32,521 bases of DNA from Slackia heliotrinireducens. Its GTDB lineage: Bacteria > Actinomycetota > Aquicultoria > DYIV01. Below the pieces are notes generated by a model that saw nothing but the letters and a program-made list of their open reading frames with translations, did not search any database and was not told the DNA's origin. Of the stretch, positions 16,570 to 24,621 are shown in pieces (the stretch's first letter is position 1; each line of letters begins with the position of its first letter). The stretch covers positions 60,272 to 92,792 of the forward strand of contig DYIV01000001.1 of NCBI GenBank assembly GCA_020723435.1. The letters run 5' to 3'. Made by a program: the position numbers and the translations under genes.

Positions 16570-16630
16570 TCTGACTTCTCTGATGGCTCTGATAGGTCTG
16601 CATCTTACGCACCCGGCTGGCGGGTGTCAA
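16570..16630 (-). promoter_or_regulatory. Promoter with dyad and phased repeats before the HgcAB-associated/arsM operon
   Basis: On the minus strand there is a perfect -35 TTGACA (16630-16625), a 17-bp spacer and TAAGAT (16607-16602). A dyad CACCCG-N5-CGGGTG (16610-16626) fills the spacer and overlaps the -35. Just downstream of the expected transcription start, TCAGA occurs three times at exactly 9-bp intervals (+ strand TCTGA at 16570, 16579 and 16588). Either set could bind a metalloid-responsive regulator. Confidence 0.6.
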
Positions 16631-16692
16631 GGAGATCTTGCTTCGCGGCATGAGGATTTACGGTATGAAGGACGGCTCCGGCGCTGAAAGGT

Positions 16693-18018
16693 CTAGCCTA
16701 GCCGGGCCACGAGCACGAGCTTGTCGTCATCTCGCGTGCGGGGACTGGCGAAGGCGTCGGACGCGGAGCACAGGGTCCGGGCAACGGCCTGCGGATCGCC
16801 TGTCTCCAGCGTCCGCACGAGCGACAGCAGCTTGTCTTCTTCGAAGAACGACCCATCGGCATTGCGGACGTCCGTCAACCCGTCGGTGTAGACGATCAGA
16901 GTGTGTGCCGGACCGTAGCGCACTCGCGTCGTCTCGTACTCCGACCTATCGAGCGCCCCCAAAGGAACACCTGAGTTGCCCAAAACCGTCACCTCAGCGC
17001 CACCGTCTACCAACAAGGGACTTGGATGGCCCGCCAGGGCAAGCGCAAGTTCGCCGAGCGCGGGATCGACCACGACGCACGCGATGGTGGCGAAACGATC
17101 CGGCGGTATCGAGTCCCTCAGAGGCTCATTCACCTGCTCGAGGGCGACGCCGGGGTTCTGCGTGTCGCGAAGCGCCTTCGACAGCATGAAACGGCACCGC
17201 GCGGCGAAGCCGGCGGCGCCCATCCCCTGCCCGGCGAAGTCGCCCACGATGATCCCGGTCCTGCCGCCCGAGAGGCCGATCACGTCGTAGAAGTCACCGC
17301 CCACGACACTCGCCAGGGTCGCCCCACGGAAATCGAGCCCTAAACTGAGACCGTTCGCTTCCAGGGGCGGCGTTGGAAGCAGTATCCGCGTGATGCACGA
17401 TGCCAGGATTCCATCACGTTCTTGAAGAAAGCGCGGCTCAGCCAGAACGCCGGCCGCCGTGGCACAGAGACGCTCTATCTCGGCGGTCGCGCTCGGGTCC
17501 AAGCGGTTGGCCTCCTTGCTTGCCACGTGAACGACACCGGCTATCCGATCGCTCGCGCGAACGGGGAAGATGCCGATGCTCTTGAAGCCCTCATCCAGAC
17601 ACCTGCCTCTCACGAGACCGAGGAGCTGGGCCTCAGGTCCCGCGAGCAGGGCGTCCGCGTCATTGGTGACGAAGCTACCGCCGGGGGTAAAGAAGGACGC
17701 GGCGTCGATGTCTCCGCGCGCCACCCTGCCGCACATGCATTCAGAAGCGGCAATCAGGCCTTCATCTCGCAAGAAGGACGCTGAGTAGTCCTGGCTCGCG
17801 TGGGAGGGCAGCCAATCATCGTTCGTCACCAGGCGCAGCATCGCCGTCTCGCAGTGGCTGATCGACTCGACGATCTCCAGGAAGGTCGCCGCGGCGGTGT
17901 CGAAGGTTGTTAGATTCTGGCCGTCTGGGGCTGCGAACTCGTCATTTGAGACGTCCGCGGAGCCGCTGTTGGCTGCGTCCATCATTTCGCTCGATCGGAG
18001 GCTTTCGCGGACGACCAT
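16693..18018 (-). CDS. GAF domain-PP2C (SpoIIE/RsbU-type) serine phosphatase
   Basis: A 441-residue soluble protein. The first half (about residues 40-195) looks like a GAF sensor, with several cysteines (CMCGRV). The second half is a SpoIIE-type PP2C phosphatase with VVGGDFYDVIGL and IVGDFAGQGMGAAGFAARC (the usual GHG reads GQG), then YTDGLTDVRNADGSFF and a final DDDKLVLVARL, which supply the metal-binding aspartates. Such enzymes dephosphorylate anti-sigma-factor antagonists in partner-switching stress pathways; no partner genes are nearby. The ATG at 18018 has a poor ribosome site; the ATG pair about 11-12 codons in (MM) is a plausible alternative. Confidence 0.85.
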   Translation of the reverse strand: MVVRESLRSSEMMDAANSGSADVSNDEFAAPDGQNLTTFDTAAATFLEIVESISHCETAMLRLVTNDDWLPSHASQDYSASFLRDEGLIAASECMCGRVARGDIDAASFFTPGGSFVTNDADALLAGPEAQLLGLVRGRCLDEGFKSIGIFPVRASDRIAGVVHVASKEANRLDPSATAEIERLCATAAGVLAEPRFLQERDGILASCITRILLPTPPLEANGLSLGLDFRGATLASVVGGDFYDVIGLSGGRTGIIVGDFAGQGMGAAGFAARCRFMLSKALRDTQNPGVALEQVNEPLRDSIPPDRFATIACVVVDPALGELALALAGHPSPLLVDGGAEVTVLGNSGVPLGALDRSEYETTRVRYGPAHTLIVYTDGLTDVRNADGSFFEEDKLLSLVRTLETGDPQAVARTLCSASDAFASPRTRDDDKLVLVARLG

Positions 18019-18152
18019 CGACGCCGCCCGACAAATCGAAGTCCGTCGCGGACGGCCATCAACGCCGTCCGCCGTATGCGTACATGGTACAGGCCATCGC
18101 GCCGGGTGTCGAACGGCGGCCGGGCCGGCACGTCAATCGCGCCGGAACCCGC

Positions 18153-18824
18153 CTATCGTCCGATGGAGGCCTTGTCGCGATCTCCGCTGTTCGTGTAGCC
18201 TCGCCGCTCCCAGTAGCCGCGAAACGACACGTCGTCGGACAGCTCGATCGAGGTGATCCACTTGATCCACTTGTATCCCCATTTGTCCTCCGCGACAAGC
18301 ATGAACGGAAAGCCCCTTACAGCCGGGATGAGCACGCCGTTCATCTTGTCGGCGACGATGATGTCCTTCTTGTAGAAATAGTCGAGCGGAAACGAGGTGG
18401 AGTATCCGTCCGCCGCCCGCAGAATGACCACCTTGGTTCTCGGATCCACGCCAGCCTGCTTGAGCAGGTCTCGCATCAGGAAGCCTTCCCACAGGATATT
18501 CACGCTCCAGCCCTCGACGCAGTCGAGACGGACGACCTTCCGGTACCGCCGCTTGCCAGCAAGCACTTGCGCGTAGGTCAGAGTCAGCGGCCTCTTCACG
18601 AGGCCGTGGAGACGCATCCGGTAGCTCGCCTGCTTCACGTACTGCGGCCCCTTTATCGAGTTCTCCACGAAGTCGCCGACCGACGAGAGCCTCTTGCCTT
18701 GGTACTCCTTGACCTCGACTCGCTTCAGGTCGGCTATCCCTGAGCCCTGTTGCTGCCGCGCGCAGCCGGACGCCAGAAACATCCCGACCGCCAGGATTGC
18801 CGCTGACTTCATCCCAGTGTGCAT
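18153..18824 (-). CDS. Sulfite oxidase-fold molybdopterin lipoprotein
   Basis: A 223-residue exported protein. The ATG at 18824 has GAGGAG at 6 nt, and the signal peptide ends with lipobox ASGC (Cys21). The mature part is a compact oxidoreductase molybdopterin-binding domain: LHGLVKRPLTLTYAQVL, the molybdenum-ligand cysteine in RLDCVEGWSV (Cys102), VVILRAADGYSTSFPLDYF, GFPFMLVAEDKWGYKWIKWI and a final SFRGYWERRGY. It lacks the dimerisation and haem domains of true sulfite oxidases and resembles YedY/MsrP-like or stand-alone periplasmic proteins. The substrate is unknown. It is anchored outside the cytoplasmic membrane and expressed divergently from the cold-shock gene. Confidence 0.85.
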   Translation of the reverse strand: MHTGMKSAAILAVGMFLASGCARQQQGSGIADLKRVEVKEYQGKRLSSVGDFVENSIKGPQYVKQASYRMRLHGLVKRPLTLTYAQVLAGKRRYRKVVRLDCVEGWSVNILWEGFLMRDLLKQAGVDPRTKVVILRAADGYSTSFPLDYFYKKDIIVADKMNGVLIPAVRGFPFMLVAEDKWGYKWIKWITSIELSDDVSFRGYWERRGYTNSGDRDKASIGR

Positions 18825-18942
18825 CCACGTCTCCTCGCCGTGCCGTTGCTGTTTGCTCCGAGATGCCCGATCGCGATGACGATCAAACCGGAGCGCACAG
18901 GTCGGCGGTGTCGAATCACCGCCCGTGGGGACACGCATTCCC

Positions 18943-18971
18943 TTGCGCCAACGACACAATGCGCTTATGCT
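18943..18971 (+). promoter_or_regulatory. Possible cold-shock gene promoter with long leader
   Basis: TTGCGC (18943-18948), a 17-bp spacer and TATGCT (18966-18971) form a moderate sigma70-like promoter. Transcription from about 18978 would give a 5' UTR of about 180 nt before the csp start at 19160, as is common for thermoregulated csp mRNAs. I see no other gene in 18825-19159. Confidence 0.35.
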
Positions 18972-19159
18972 GTACCGGGCGCCATGCGTATCAAATGTGA
19001 GAATGCACTGGGTGCCTGGGTGAGTCCTCTACCCGCGAGATCTTTCTGAGGCGGTTCCGATCCGGTCCGGGCGGTGCGTGCTACAGGAGTCTCCATCGCT
19101 GTACGACTCGCACCAAAAGCTGTCCCGCGTGGGGACGTTCGGATGGGAGGTTGAAAGGA

Positions 19160-19363
19160 ATGACCCAGGGAACCGTCAAGTGGTTCAATGCGAGCAAGGG
19201 CTACGGCTTCATCTCGCAGGAGGATGGTGACGATGTCTTCGTCCATTTCTCCGAGATCCAGACTGAGGGCTACAAGACGCTGGAGGAAGGCCAGGCCGTG
19301 ACGTTCGAGATCACGACCGGCACCAACGGCAAGAAGCAGGCAAGCAACGTTACGCCTGCCTAG
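19160..19363 (+). CDS. csp: Cold-shock protein (CspA family)
   Basis: A 67-residue single CSD/OB-fold RNA chaperone. Both RNA-binding motifs are intact: RNP1 as KGYGFISQE and RNP2 as DVFVHFSEI, after [14 protein letters not shown]. It binds single-stranded RNA and resolves secondary structure. The ATG at 19160 follows GGGAGG...AAGGA. It stands alone, ahead of a strong hairpin terminator. Confidence 0.97.
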   Translation: MTQGTVKWFNASKGYGFISQEDGDDVFVHFSEIQTEGYKTLEEGQAVTFEITTGTNGKKQASNVTPA

Positions 19364-19386
19364 CCCGCGGCTGATAGTCACAGAGA

Positions 19387-19415
19387 AGGCGGCGTCCACA
19401 CGGACGCCGCCTCTT
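19387..19415 (+). terminator. Rho-independent terminator after csp
   Basis: GGCGGCGTCC (19388-19397), loop ACAC and the exact complement GGACGCCGCC (19402-19411) form a 10-bp GC stem, extended by one A-T pair. The following TCTTGT is a short T-rich tail. It lies about 25 bp after the csp stop. Confidence 0.8.
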
Positions 19416-19467
19416 GTATGCCTCGAGACGGGGCACGCTCTTCCCACTTGTTGAAGCGCCCGCACTC

Positions 19468-20022
19468 CTACTGAATCGGCGGATTGTGCTCCCACCAGTT
19501 GAAGAGACCGAAGGTGCCGGAGTTGTACTGCTTCACCGCGAACGGCAGGACTTGATCGCGCGCCGCCACGGCCGCCGCGTTGGCGTCGACGGCCACACCC
19601 GGCTGGACGGCCCTAATCAAGAAGAACCGCCGACCGCCCCGGGTGACTTCATCGGCGAGGACTTGCTCGTCCCTCGCCCCGAGCTTGGCGGTGTGGTCGA
19701 ACATGACCGTGGGAATCGACAGAGGAGGCGCCGTGAACTCGTGCGTCGTCATGTGCTGCGGCCACTTCTCGTAGTTCGTGCAGTCAAGGAGGACGAATCC
19801 AAACCACCTGGACCAGTACCATTTCACAAGCTCCTGCAGAGCCGCCGATGCCAAGGCGTACACCGGAGCTCCCGTCTGCGGATCCACCGGTCTCTTTGCC
19901 TTCAGCACCGCCTGGTCCGCGAAGAGCCGGTACCGGTCGTCGTCGCCCAGGACCGTCCTGACCGCCGCCGCCGTGGCGCCTTCTCCGATCACAAGAATGT
20001 CTGTTCTCTTTTCGTGAATCAC
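19468..20022 (-). CDS. Unrecognised protein
   Basis: A 184-residue soluble protein that I do not recognise. GTG 20022 is preceded by GGGGAGAG at 7 nt, and the first residues MIHEKRTDILVIGEGATA look like a strand-turn-helix start. The middle has ELVKWYWSRWFGFVLLDCTNYEKW and HMTTHEFTAPPLSIPTVMFDHTAK; the end, FGLFNWWEHNPPIQ, is rich in aromatics. There is a single cysteine (LLDCTNYEKW). No signal peptide or membrane segment is seen. It lies 97 bp downstream of the beta-propeller lipoprotein on the same strand and may share its transcript. Codon choice resembles that of its neighbours. Confidence 0.65.
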   Translation of the reverse strand: MIHEKRTDILVIGEGATAAAVRTVLGDDDRYRLFADQAVLKAKRPVDPQTGAPVYALASAALQELVKWYWSRWFGFVLLDCTNYEKWPQHMTTHEFTAPPLSIPTVMFDHTAKLGARDEQVLADEVTRGGRRFFLIRAVQPGVAVDANAAAVAARDQVLPFAVKQYNSGTFGLFNWWEHNPPIQ

Positions 20023-20119
20023 GTCGACTCTCTCCCCTCGACCACCCTGATCTGCCGGCGCGAGGACCACTCCGCGCCAGCCTCAAAGTACGTGAATGCG
20101 CTCCGTGAAGCAAGCCGCC

Positions 20120-21448
20120 TCATCGCTCGAACCACCAGAACGGGTCGGTGGCGAGTCCCATGGCAGTGCCGCCGCCGATAGAACCGAACAGCTTCTCGCC
20201 GCCCGTCCCGACCTGCACCCGAGCTACGACCTTGTCATTGGCCGTGTTGATGACGGCCACCTTTCCGTCGGCGTACGTGCCCGAGCTCACGTAGGTCCTC
20301 TTGCCGTCAGACCTGACGGCGACGTCGAACGGTCAGCCGCCGAGGTCGAGCGGTATTCCCTTCATCCTCGTGTGGCCGGCCACCTTGATCGGGACGGCCA
20401 GGTCACTTGCGCCGCAGATGGTATAGGCTTTCGTACCGTCCGGAGTGAACGCGACCGCTTTCGGCCCGCTTCTGGGCTCGAATGCGATCTTCTTCGTCAC
20501 CTTCAAGGCGGCGGTGTCGATCGCCGCCACGCCGTCCCATCTACCTCCCCCACTGCCCGATGCCGCCTGTGTGCCGACGCGATTGACATCGACCGACGAA
20601 ACCGTCGCGTACACCAACGTGCCGTCGGGACTCACCGCGACGTCGGAGCCGAAGCCGTGGAGCGGAATGCGCTTGATGACCGCGTCGGTCGCCACATCGA
20701 TCACCGCCACGAACTCCGAGCCGTTCGCCAGCTTCGGTATCGACAGCGTGGCGGACTGTCCGGGCATCTTCTGCACCGACTTTCGCCCTACAACCGCGCT
20801 GACGTGACTGACGTAGGCGCGCTTGCCGTCAAATGAGATCGATATTCCCAACGGATGCTTGCCTACGGCGATTGACTTGAGCCGGGCGCGCGTCGCGGCG
20901 TCGTAGACCGCCACCTCACTGCCGCCGGTCATTGTAATGTAGGCCTTCTTGCCGTCCGGAGTGAAAGCAACCTGACCGGAGTGGCGGGCGTCTATCGTCT
21001 CTTTCACTTCACCGCTGGTGGGATCTAGGATCAGTAGCGGCTTGTCGAGCATTCCGCGGAGGGTATCCCACCCCAGCGACGTGCACCACAGCTCCGTGCC
21101 GTCCGGCTTGAGAGCGACGTTCTGGATTGAGTGCGGCACCGGCCACTGCGTGTCCCGCTTCTCCGTCGCTCCCTTGATACGCGCGACAACGTCCTTCTTC
21201 CCGCCGGCCGCGCAGTAGACGAAACCAGGCTCCGCCTCCAACCGGGCGCGCAGTGTTCTCACCCAGTCAGCTTCCGGCTCGGCCCGATCCTTGTCGTCGC
21301 TTGTCTCGGTCCCGGTCGAGCCCTTCGTCCCGTCGGAGTCCCTCGTTTGGGACAGCAACGAGCAACCGCCCGATGCAACGGCGAGACCCAGCAGCAACGC
21401 AACGATCAACGGCCCGGCGATGGCGCGCGCGAATCTCAAAACCTTCAT
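20120..21448 (-). CDS. YncE-like beta-propeller lipoprotein, probable selenoprotein with in-frame TGA at codon 372
   Basis: Read through one TGA (20335-20333), this is a 442-residue secreted lipoprotein: MKVLRFARAIAG, a hydrophobic core and lipobox SGGC (Cys29), then a Ser/Thr/Asp linker and repeated YncE-type blades (VALKPDGTELW, VAFTPDGKKAYITM, ISISFDGKRAYVSH, VAVSPDGTLVYATV, VAFTPDGTKAYTICG). After the TGA the next blade continues in frame as PFDVAVRSDGKRTYVSSGTY, then GKVAVINTANDKVVARV, ending DPFWWFER. The blade is incomplete without this part. The usual SPDGK turn reads RSDGK here, exactly where the coding bases form a SECIS-like hairpin. Sec372 could pair with Cys345 or another thiol. 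A simple gene caller would stop at 20333. The ATG has AGGAGGGAG upstream. The substrate is unknown. Confidence 0.75.
20303..20335 (-). promoter_or_regulatory. Candidate bacterial SECIS element (TGA plus hairpin)
   Basis: On the coding (minus) strand the TGA is followed by 12 nt, then GCCGTCA, loop GGTC and TGACGGC, a perfect 7-bp stem (20320-20303). The GG begins 19 nt after the TGA. The apical sequence CAGGTCTG is the same as that of the E. coli fdhF SECIS loop. Spacer length and loop match those of the candidate at 14456-14485. Confidence 0.7.
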
Positions 21449-21634
21449 GACTCCCTCCTCATCCGTCCAGCCACAATCGTTGTCGGTCCATTCATACCGC
21501 TACTGAAGCTCTTGGGGGGGCGAGGTCCATCTCATTGGGCATGGCCGGACAGGAGCCATGGGAAGATACGGCACCCGGTCATTGGCCGACCCCAGACCGA
21601 TGGGACCGCTGCAGAGCCGCTTGAGGCCGGCCGC

Positions 21635-21802
21635 CTATCTGGCCTGAGCCTTGAGATAGGTAATCACCAAATAGGCGGTAGGGATGGCGAGGACGACCAT
21701 GCTTGCCTTGAACGCCGGGGTGCTGTCTCGGAAGCCGAGCCATCGCCATTTCCAGATCGCGTCTCGCTGGCGCTGTGTGAGGTTGTCATCTCGCGCGCTC
21801 AT
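21635..21802 (-). CDS. Small single-pass membrane protein
   Basis: A 55-residue ORF: a charged N-terminus (SARDDNLTQRQRDAIWKWRW), then a transmembrane stretch (MVVLAIPTAYLVITYL) and a short KAQAR tail. The ATG at 21802 lies 7 bp after the diguanylate cyclase stop, suggesting co-transcription. No clear Shine-Dalgarno is visible, so it may rely on coupling. The function is unknown. The stretch 21449-21634 downstream, before the beta-propeller gene, shows no gene. Confidence 0.55.
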   Translation of the reverse strand: MSARDDNLTQRQRDAIWKWRWLGFRDSTPAFKASMVVLAIPTAYLVITYLKAQAR

Positions 21803-21808
21803 ACCGGA

Positions 21809-23026
21809 TTAATCGGCAGGGCGGCGGCGAAACTTCAGCTCCGACGGCGCGGAATCGCCGTTGTGCGGTCCCGATCTTGCGATGGAAGGCCGCCTGTCCG
21901 AGAACGCCGCGGCCAGCCGATCGTGAAGACCCCCCAAGTTCGAGACGGAGGTCTGGCCCTTGCCCGACTGCTTCGCCACGTACATTGCGGCGTCGGCCTC
22001 GCGCATCACGCGATCCCCGGTGGTCCTGCCGTCTATCATCGCCACGCCTACGCTTAGGTCGAGCTCCACCTTCTGTCTCGCGGCGAACTCGCGCACGCCG
22101 GCGCGCAGTCTGTCCGCGACGAACTTGGCGGTTCTGGCGGTGGCCCGCTCCAGGAGTAGCGCGAATTCGTCCCCTCCCAGTCGCGCGACCATCTCCTCCG
22201 TTCGCGCCGCCTTTCGCAAGACGTCGGCCACGCCGACCAGGATGACATCCCCGAATTCGTGACCGCGCGTGTCGTTGCACGTCTTGAAGTTGTCGACGTC
22301 CATGTAGAGCAGCGCGCCGGACATCCCGCGGGCCGAGCGAGACACCTGACGATCGAGAGCGTGCTCCATCGATCGCCGGTTGGGCAGTCCCGTCAGGGGA
22401 TCGTGCGTGGAAAGCTGCTCCAGCGTCTCCGCCTGTTCCTTGACCGCCGTGACGTCCGAGCAGACGCCGATAAACCCAAGGTAGTTGCCTTCAGGGTCCT
22501 CAAGCGGGCGACCGTGCTCGACCATCCAGCGATAGACATCGTCGCGACGGCGCAGACGGTACTCGACTTGGTAGGGCTCCCTGCGGATGAAGGAGACGCG
22601 CCGGATCGCGCGATACTCGTCGACGTCGTCCGGATGGATTCCCTTGATCCATCCGTCTCCGACCTCCTGGCTGGGCATCCTTCCGGTGAAATCGAGCCAG
22701 GCCTGGTTGAAGTAGTCGGCCTCGTGGTCGCCGCTCGCCCGCCAGATGAGGCTCGGGAAATCCTCGAAGAGGTCCAGATAGAATCTGCGCGAGTCTTCGA
22801 GCGCCTCGCGGATACGCTTCGTCCTGCGCGACAGGACGAATGCGACGCACGCCGCGGCCGTCGCAGCAAGCCCGCCTGCGGCCGCGACCGACTGCCACGC
22901 GGGAAGGCTCGGTGCGACCAGTTGTGTGATCAGCTCGAAGAGGGCCGCACCCGCGCCAACCGCGACCGAAGCCGCGAGCACGTCTATTGCGACGCTCGTC
23001 CCGTGATCTGTCCTTCGCTGAGTCAT
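21809..23026 (-). CDS. Membrane diguanylate cyclase (PAS-GGDEF)
   Basis: About 405 residues. Two N-terminal membrane segments (IDVLAASVAVGAGAALFELI and SVAAAGGLAATAAACVAFVL) precede a PAS/PAC domain (FYLDLFEDFPSLIWRASG to GVCSDVTAVKEQ) and a GGDEF domain (THDPLTGLPNRRS, YMDVDNFKTCNDTRGH, ARLGGDEFALL, LSVGVAM, AMYVAKQSGK). It makes cyclic di-GMP. The product-inhibition I-site usually has RxxD five residues before GGDEF; here it is R-T-E-E, a conservative change that may weaken feedback. The ATG at 23026 is preferred over TTG 23044 because GGAGAG lies before it. Confidence 0.93.
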   Translation of the reverse strand: MTQRRTDHGTSVAIDVLAASVAVGAGAALFELITQLVAPSLPAWQSVAAAGGLAATAAACVAFVLSRRTKRIREALEDSRRFYLDLFEDFPSLIWRASGDHEADYFNQAWLDFTGRMPSQEVGDGWIKGIHPDDVDEYRAIRRVSFIRREPYQVEYRLRRRDDVYRWMVEHGRPLEDPEGNYLGFIGVCSDVTAVKEQAETLEQLSTHDPLTGLPNRRSMEHALDRQVSRSARGMSGALLYMDVDNFKTCNDTRGHEFGDVILVGVADVLRKAARTEEMVARLGGDEFALLLERATARTAKFVADRLRAGVREFAARQKVELDLSVGVAMIDGRTTGDRVMREADAAMYVAKQSGKGQTSVSNLGGLHDRLAAAFSDRRPSIARSGPHNGDSAPSELKFRRRPAD

Positions 23027-23234
23027 TCCTCTCTCCGTAGCCAAGAAACGCGTCGCGTCGCATCATCGAGCAGCCATTATGATTGTCGACCAAAGCCCAA
23101 GTCGCCTGTAACGTTTCGGCCCGTCCGGGCGCCCATTTCGGGAAACACATTCATCGTGGGACGCCTGCGGTCGGAAAGGGGTTCCTGTCATTCACACAGA
23201 ATGATTGGACCAGGCGAGCGCAAGGAGGGATCGC

Positions 23235-24593
23235 GTGGAAGAGACTCAAGACAGCCTCCAGAAGATGATCGATGCAATCATGAAGTCCCAGGTGGTTCGT
23301 CTCGTTCTGCTCGGGTTCCTGGTGTTGACGCTTCTAATCCCGGTTGTGATGATCGCCGACCTGGTCCGCGAGCGTCAGGCTCGCGAGCAGGAAGCGGTTC
23401 GCGAAGTCAGCGCGAAGTGGGGCCAAGCGCAGGACATCGCGGGGCCGGCGATCGTGGTGCCCTACAGGCGGCGCGTTGTCGAGATCAGCGCCAACGGGAA
23501 ACGCGTTACCCGCACCGCCATCTCCAACGCCACCTTCCTGCCCGAGCGTCTCGACATACAGGGTGACATCGAGAGCGATGCTAGGTACCGGGGGATCTTC
23601 TCGGTCCCGGTCTATCGGCTGAAGCTCAACATCGACGCCGAGTTCGCGCCTCCCGACTTCAGGCAGCTCGACCTCGATCCGGCCGACGCACTGTGGGATC
23701 GGGCAATCCTGGCGGTGGGCGTAACCGACATACGCGCCATACAGCGCGCCGGCCGAATGACCCTCGATGGACGAAGGCTCGCCTCCCTGCCGGGAATGGG
23801 CATATCAAGCGATGTGGCCGGTGCCGGAATCCACGCCGAGGTGCCGCGGCAGGTGCCGCGGACTCTCGTCTCGAAGCGCTCAAAGTTCTCTCTGTCTCTT
23901 CTGCTCAACGGGAGCCGCCGGCTATTCTTCGCTCCGGTCGGCCGCGACTCAACCGTGCATCTGAAGTCCGACTGGAGCAGCCCCAGCTTCCAGGGGAACT
24001 GGCTACCGGCCCAGAGACGCGTGGCGCCCGGCGGGTTTGAAGCGACCTGGAACATCCCCTTCCTGGGGCGCAACTACCCCCAGGCCTGGACGTCTCAGTC
24101 GAACCGGCGAGAGGCCGTCCCCGCCTCGCGCTTCGGCGTCGACATGATCATGGCTGTCGACAAGTACCGGATGGCCGAGAGAAGCGTGAAGTACGCGGGT
24201 CTATTCATCCTGTTGACCTTCGCCGCCGTATGGCTCATCGAAGTGCTGGGCAAGTTCCGGGTCCACCCCGTGCAATATCTGCTGGTCGGCTTCGCCTTGT
24301 GCGTCTTCTACCTGCTGGAGCTTTCTCTTTCGGAACAAATGGCGTTCGGCCTGGCGTATGCCATCGCGTCCGTTGCGATAGTGGGGATGATCGCCGCCTA
24401 CGGCAAGGCGATGCTTCGGACGATCGGCAAGGCCGCGATCGTCGGCGGAGTCGTCGCGGCGCTCTACGCGTACCTGTACGTGGTCTTGATGAACGAGGAT
24501 TACGCGCTGTTGGCGGGCTCGGTCGGCCTGTTCGTCATCCTTGCCCTGGTCATGTTCTTGACGCGAAAGGTCAACTGGTACGAGAAGAACTGA
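23235..24593 (+). CDS. creD: CreD-like inner membrane protein
   Basis: A 452-residue protein of the CreD family. An N-terminal helix (VVRLVLLGFLVLTLLIPVVM) and the segment DLVRERQAREQEAVREVSAKWGQAQ (CreD hallmark R-R-E-V) are followed by IAGPAIVVPY, a large external beta domain (about 60-300) and five or six C-terminal helices beginning KYAGLFILLTFAAVWLIEVL. In E. coli CreD affects envelope and colicin tolerance; its molecular role is not settled. No creBC two-component pair is nearby. GTG 23235 is chosen because GGAGGG precedes it. Confidence 0.92.
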   Translation: MEETQDSLQKMIDAIMKSQVVRLVLLGFLVLTLLIPVVMIADLVRERQAREQEAVREVSAKWGQAQDIAGPAIVVPYRRRVVEISANGKRVTRTAISNATFLPERLDIQGDIESDARYRGIFSVPVYRLKLNIDAEFAPPDFRQLDLDPADALWDRAILAVGVTDIRAIQRAGRMTLDGRRLASLPGMGISSDVAGAGIHAEVPRQVPRTLVSKRSKFSLSLLLNGSRRLFFAPVGRDSTVHLKSDWSSPSFQGNWLPAQRRVAPGGFEATWNIPFLGRNYPQAWTSQSNRREAVPASRFGVDMIMAVDKYRMAERSVKYAGLFILLTFAAVWLIEVLGKFRVHPVQYLLVGFALCVFYLLELSLSEQMAFGLAYAIASVAIVGMIAAYGKAMLRTIGKAAIVGGVVAALYAYLYVVLMNEDYALLAGSVGLFVILALVMFLTRKVNWYEKN

Positions 24594-24621
24594 GACCGGA
24601 GGCACCGCCGCTGGGGACTTC

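Noticed and set aside
20120-20122. TGA at the end of the beta-propeller gene as a second Sec codon
   Set aside because: The following frame (GGLLHGAHSRTLRLA and on) lacks coding character and there is no SECIS-like hairpin. It is a normal stop.
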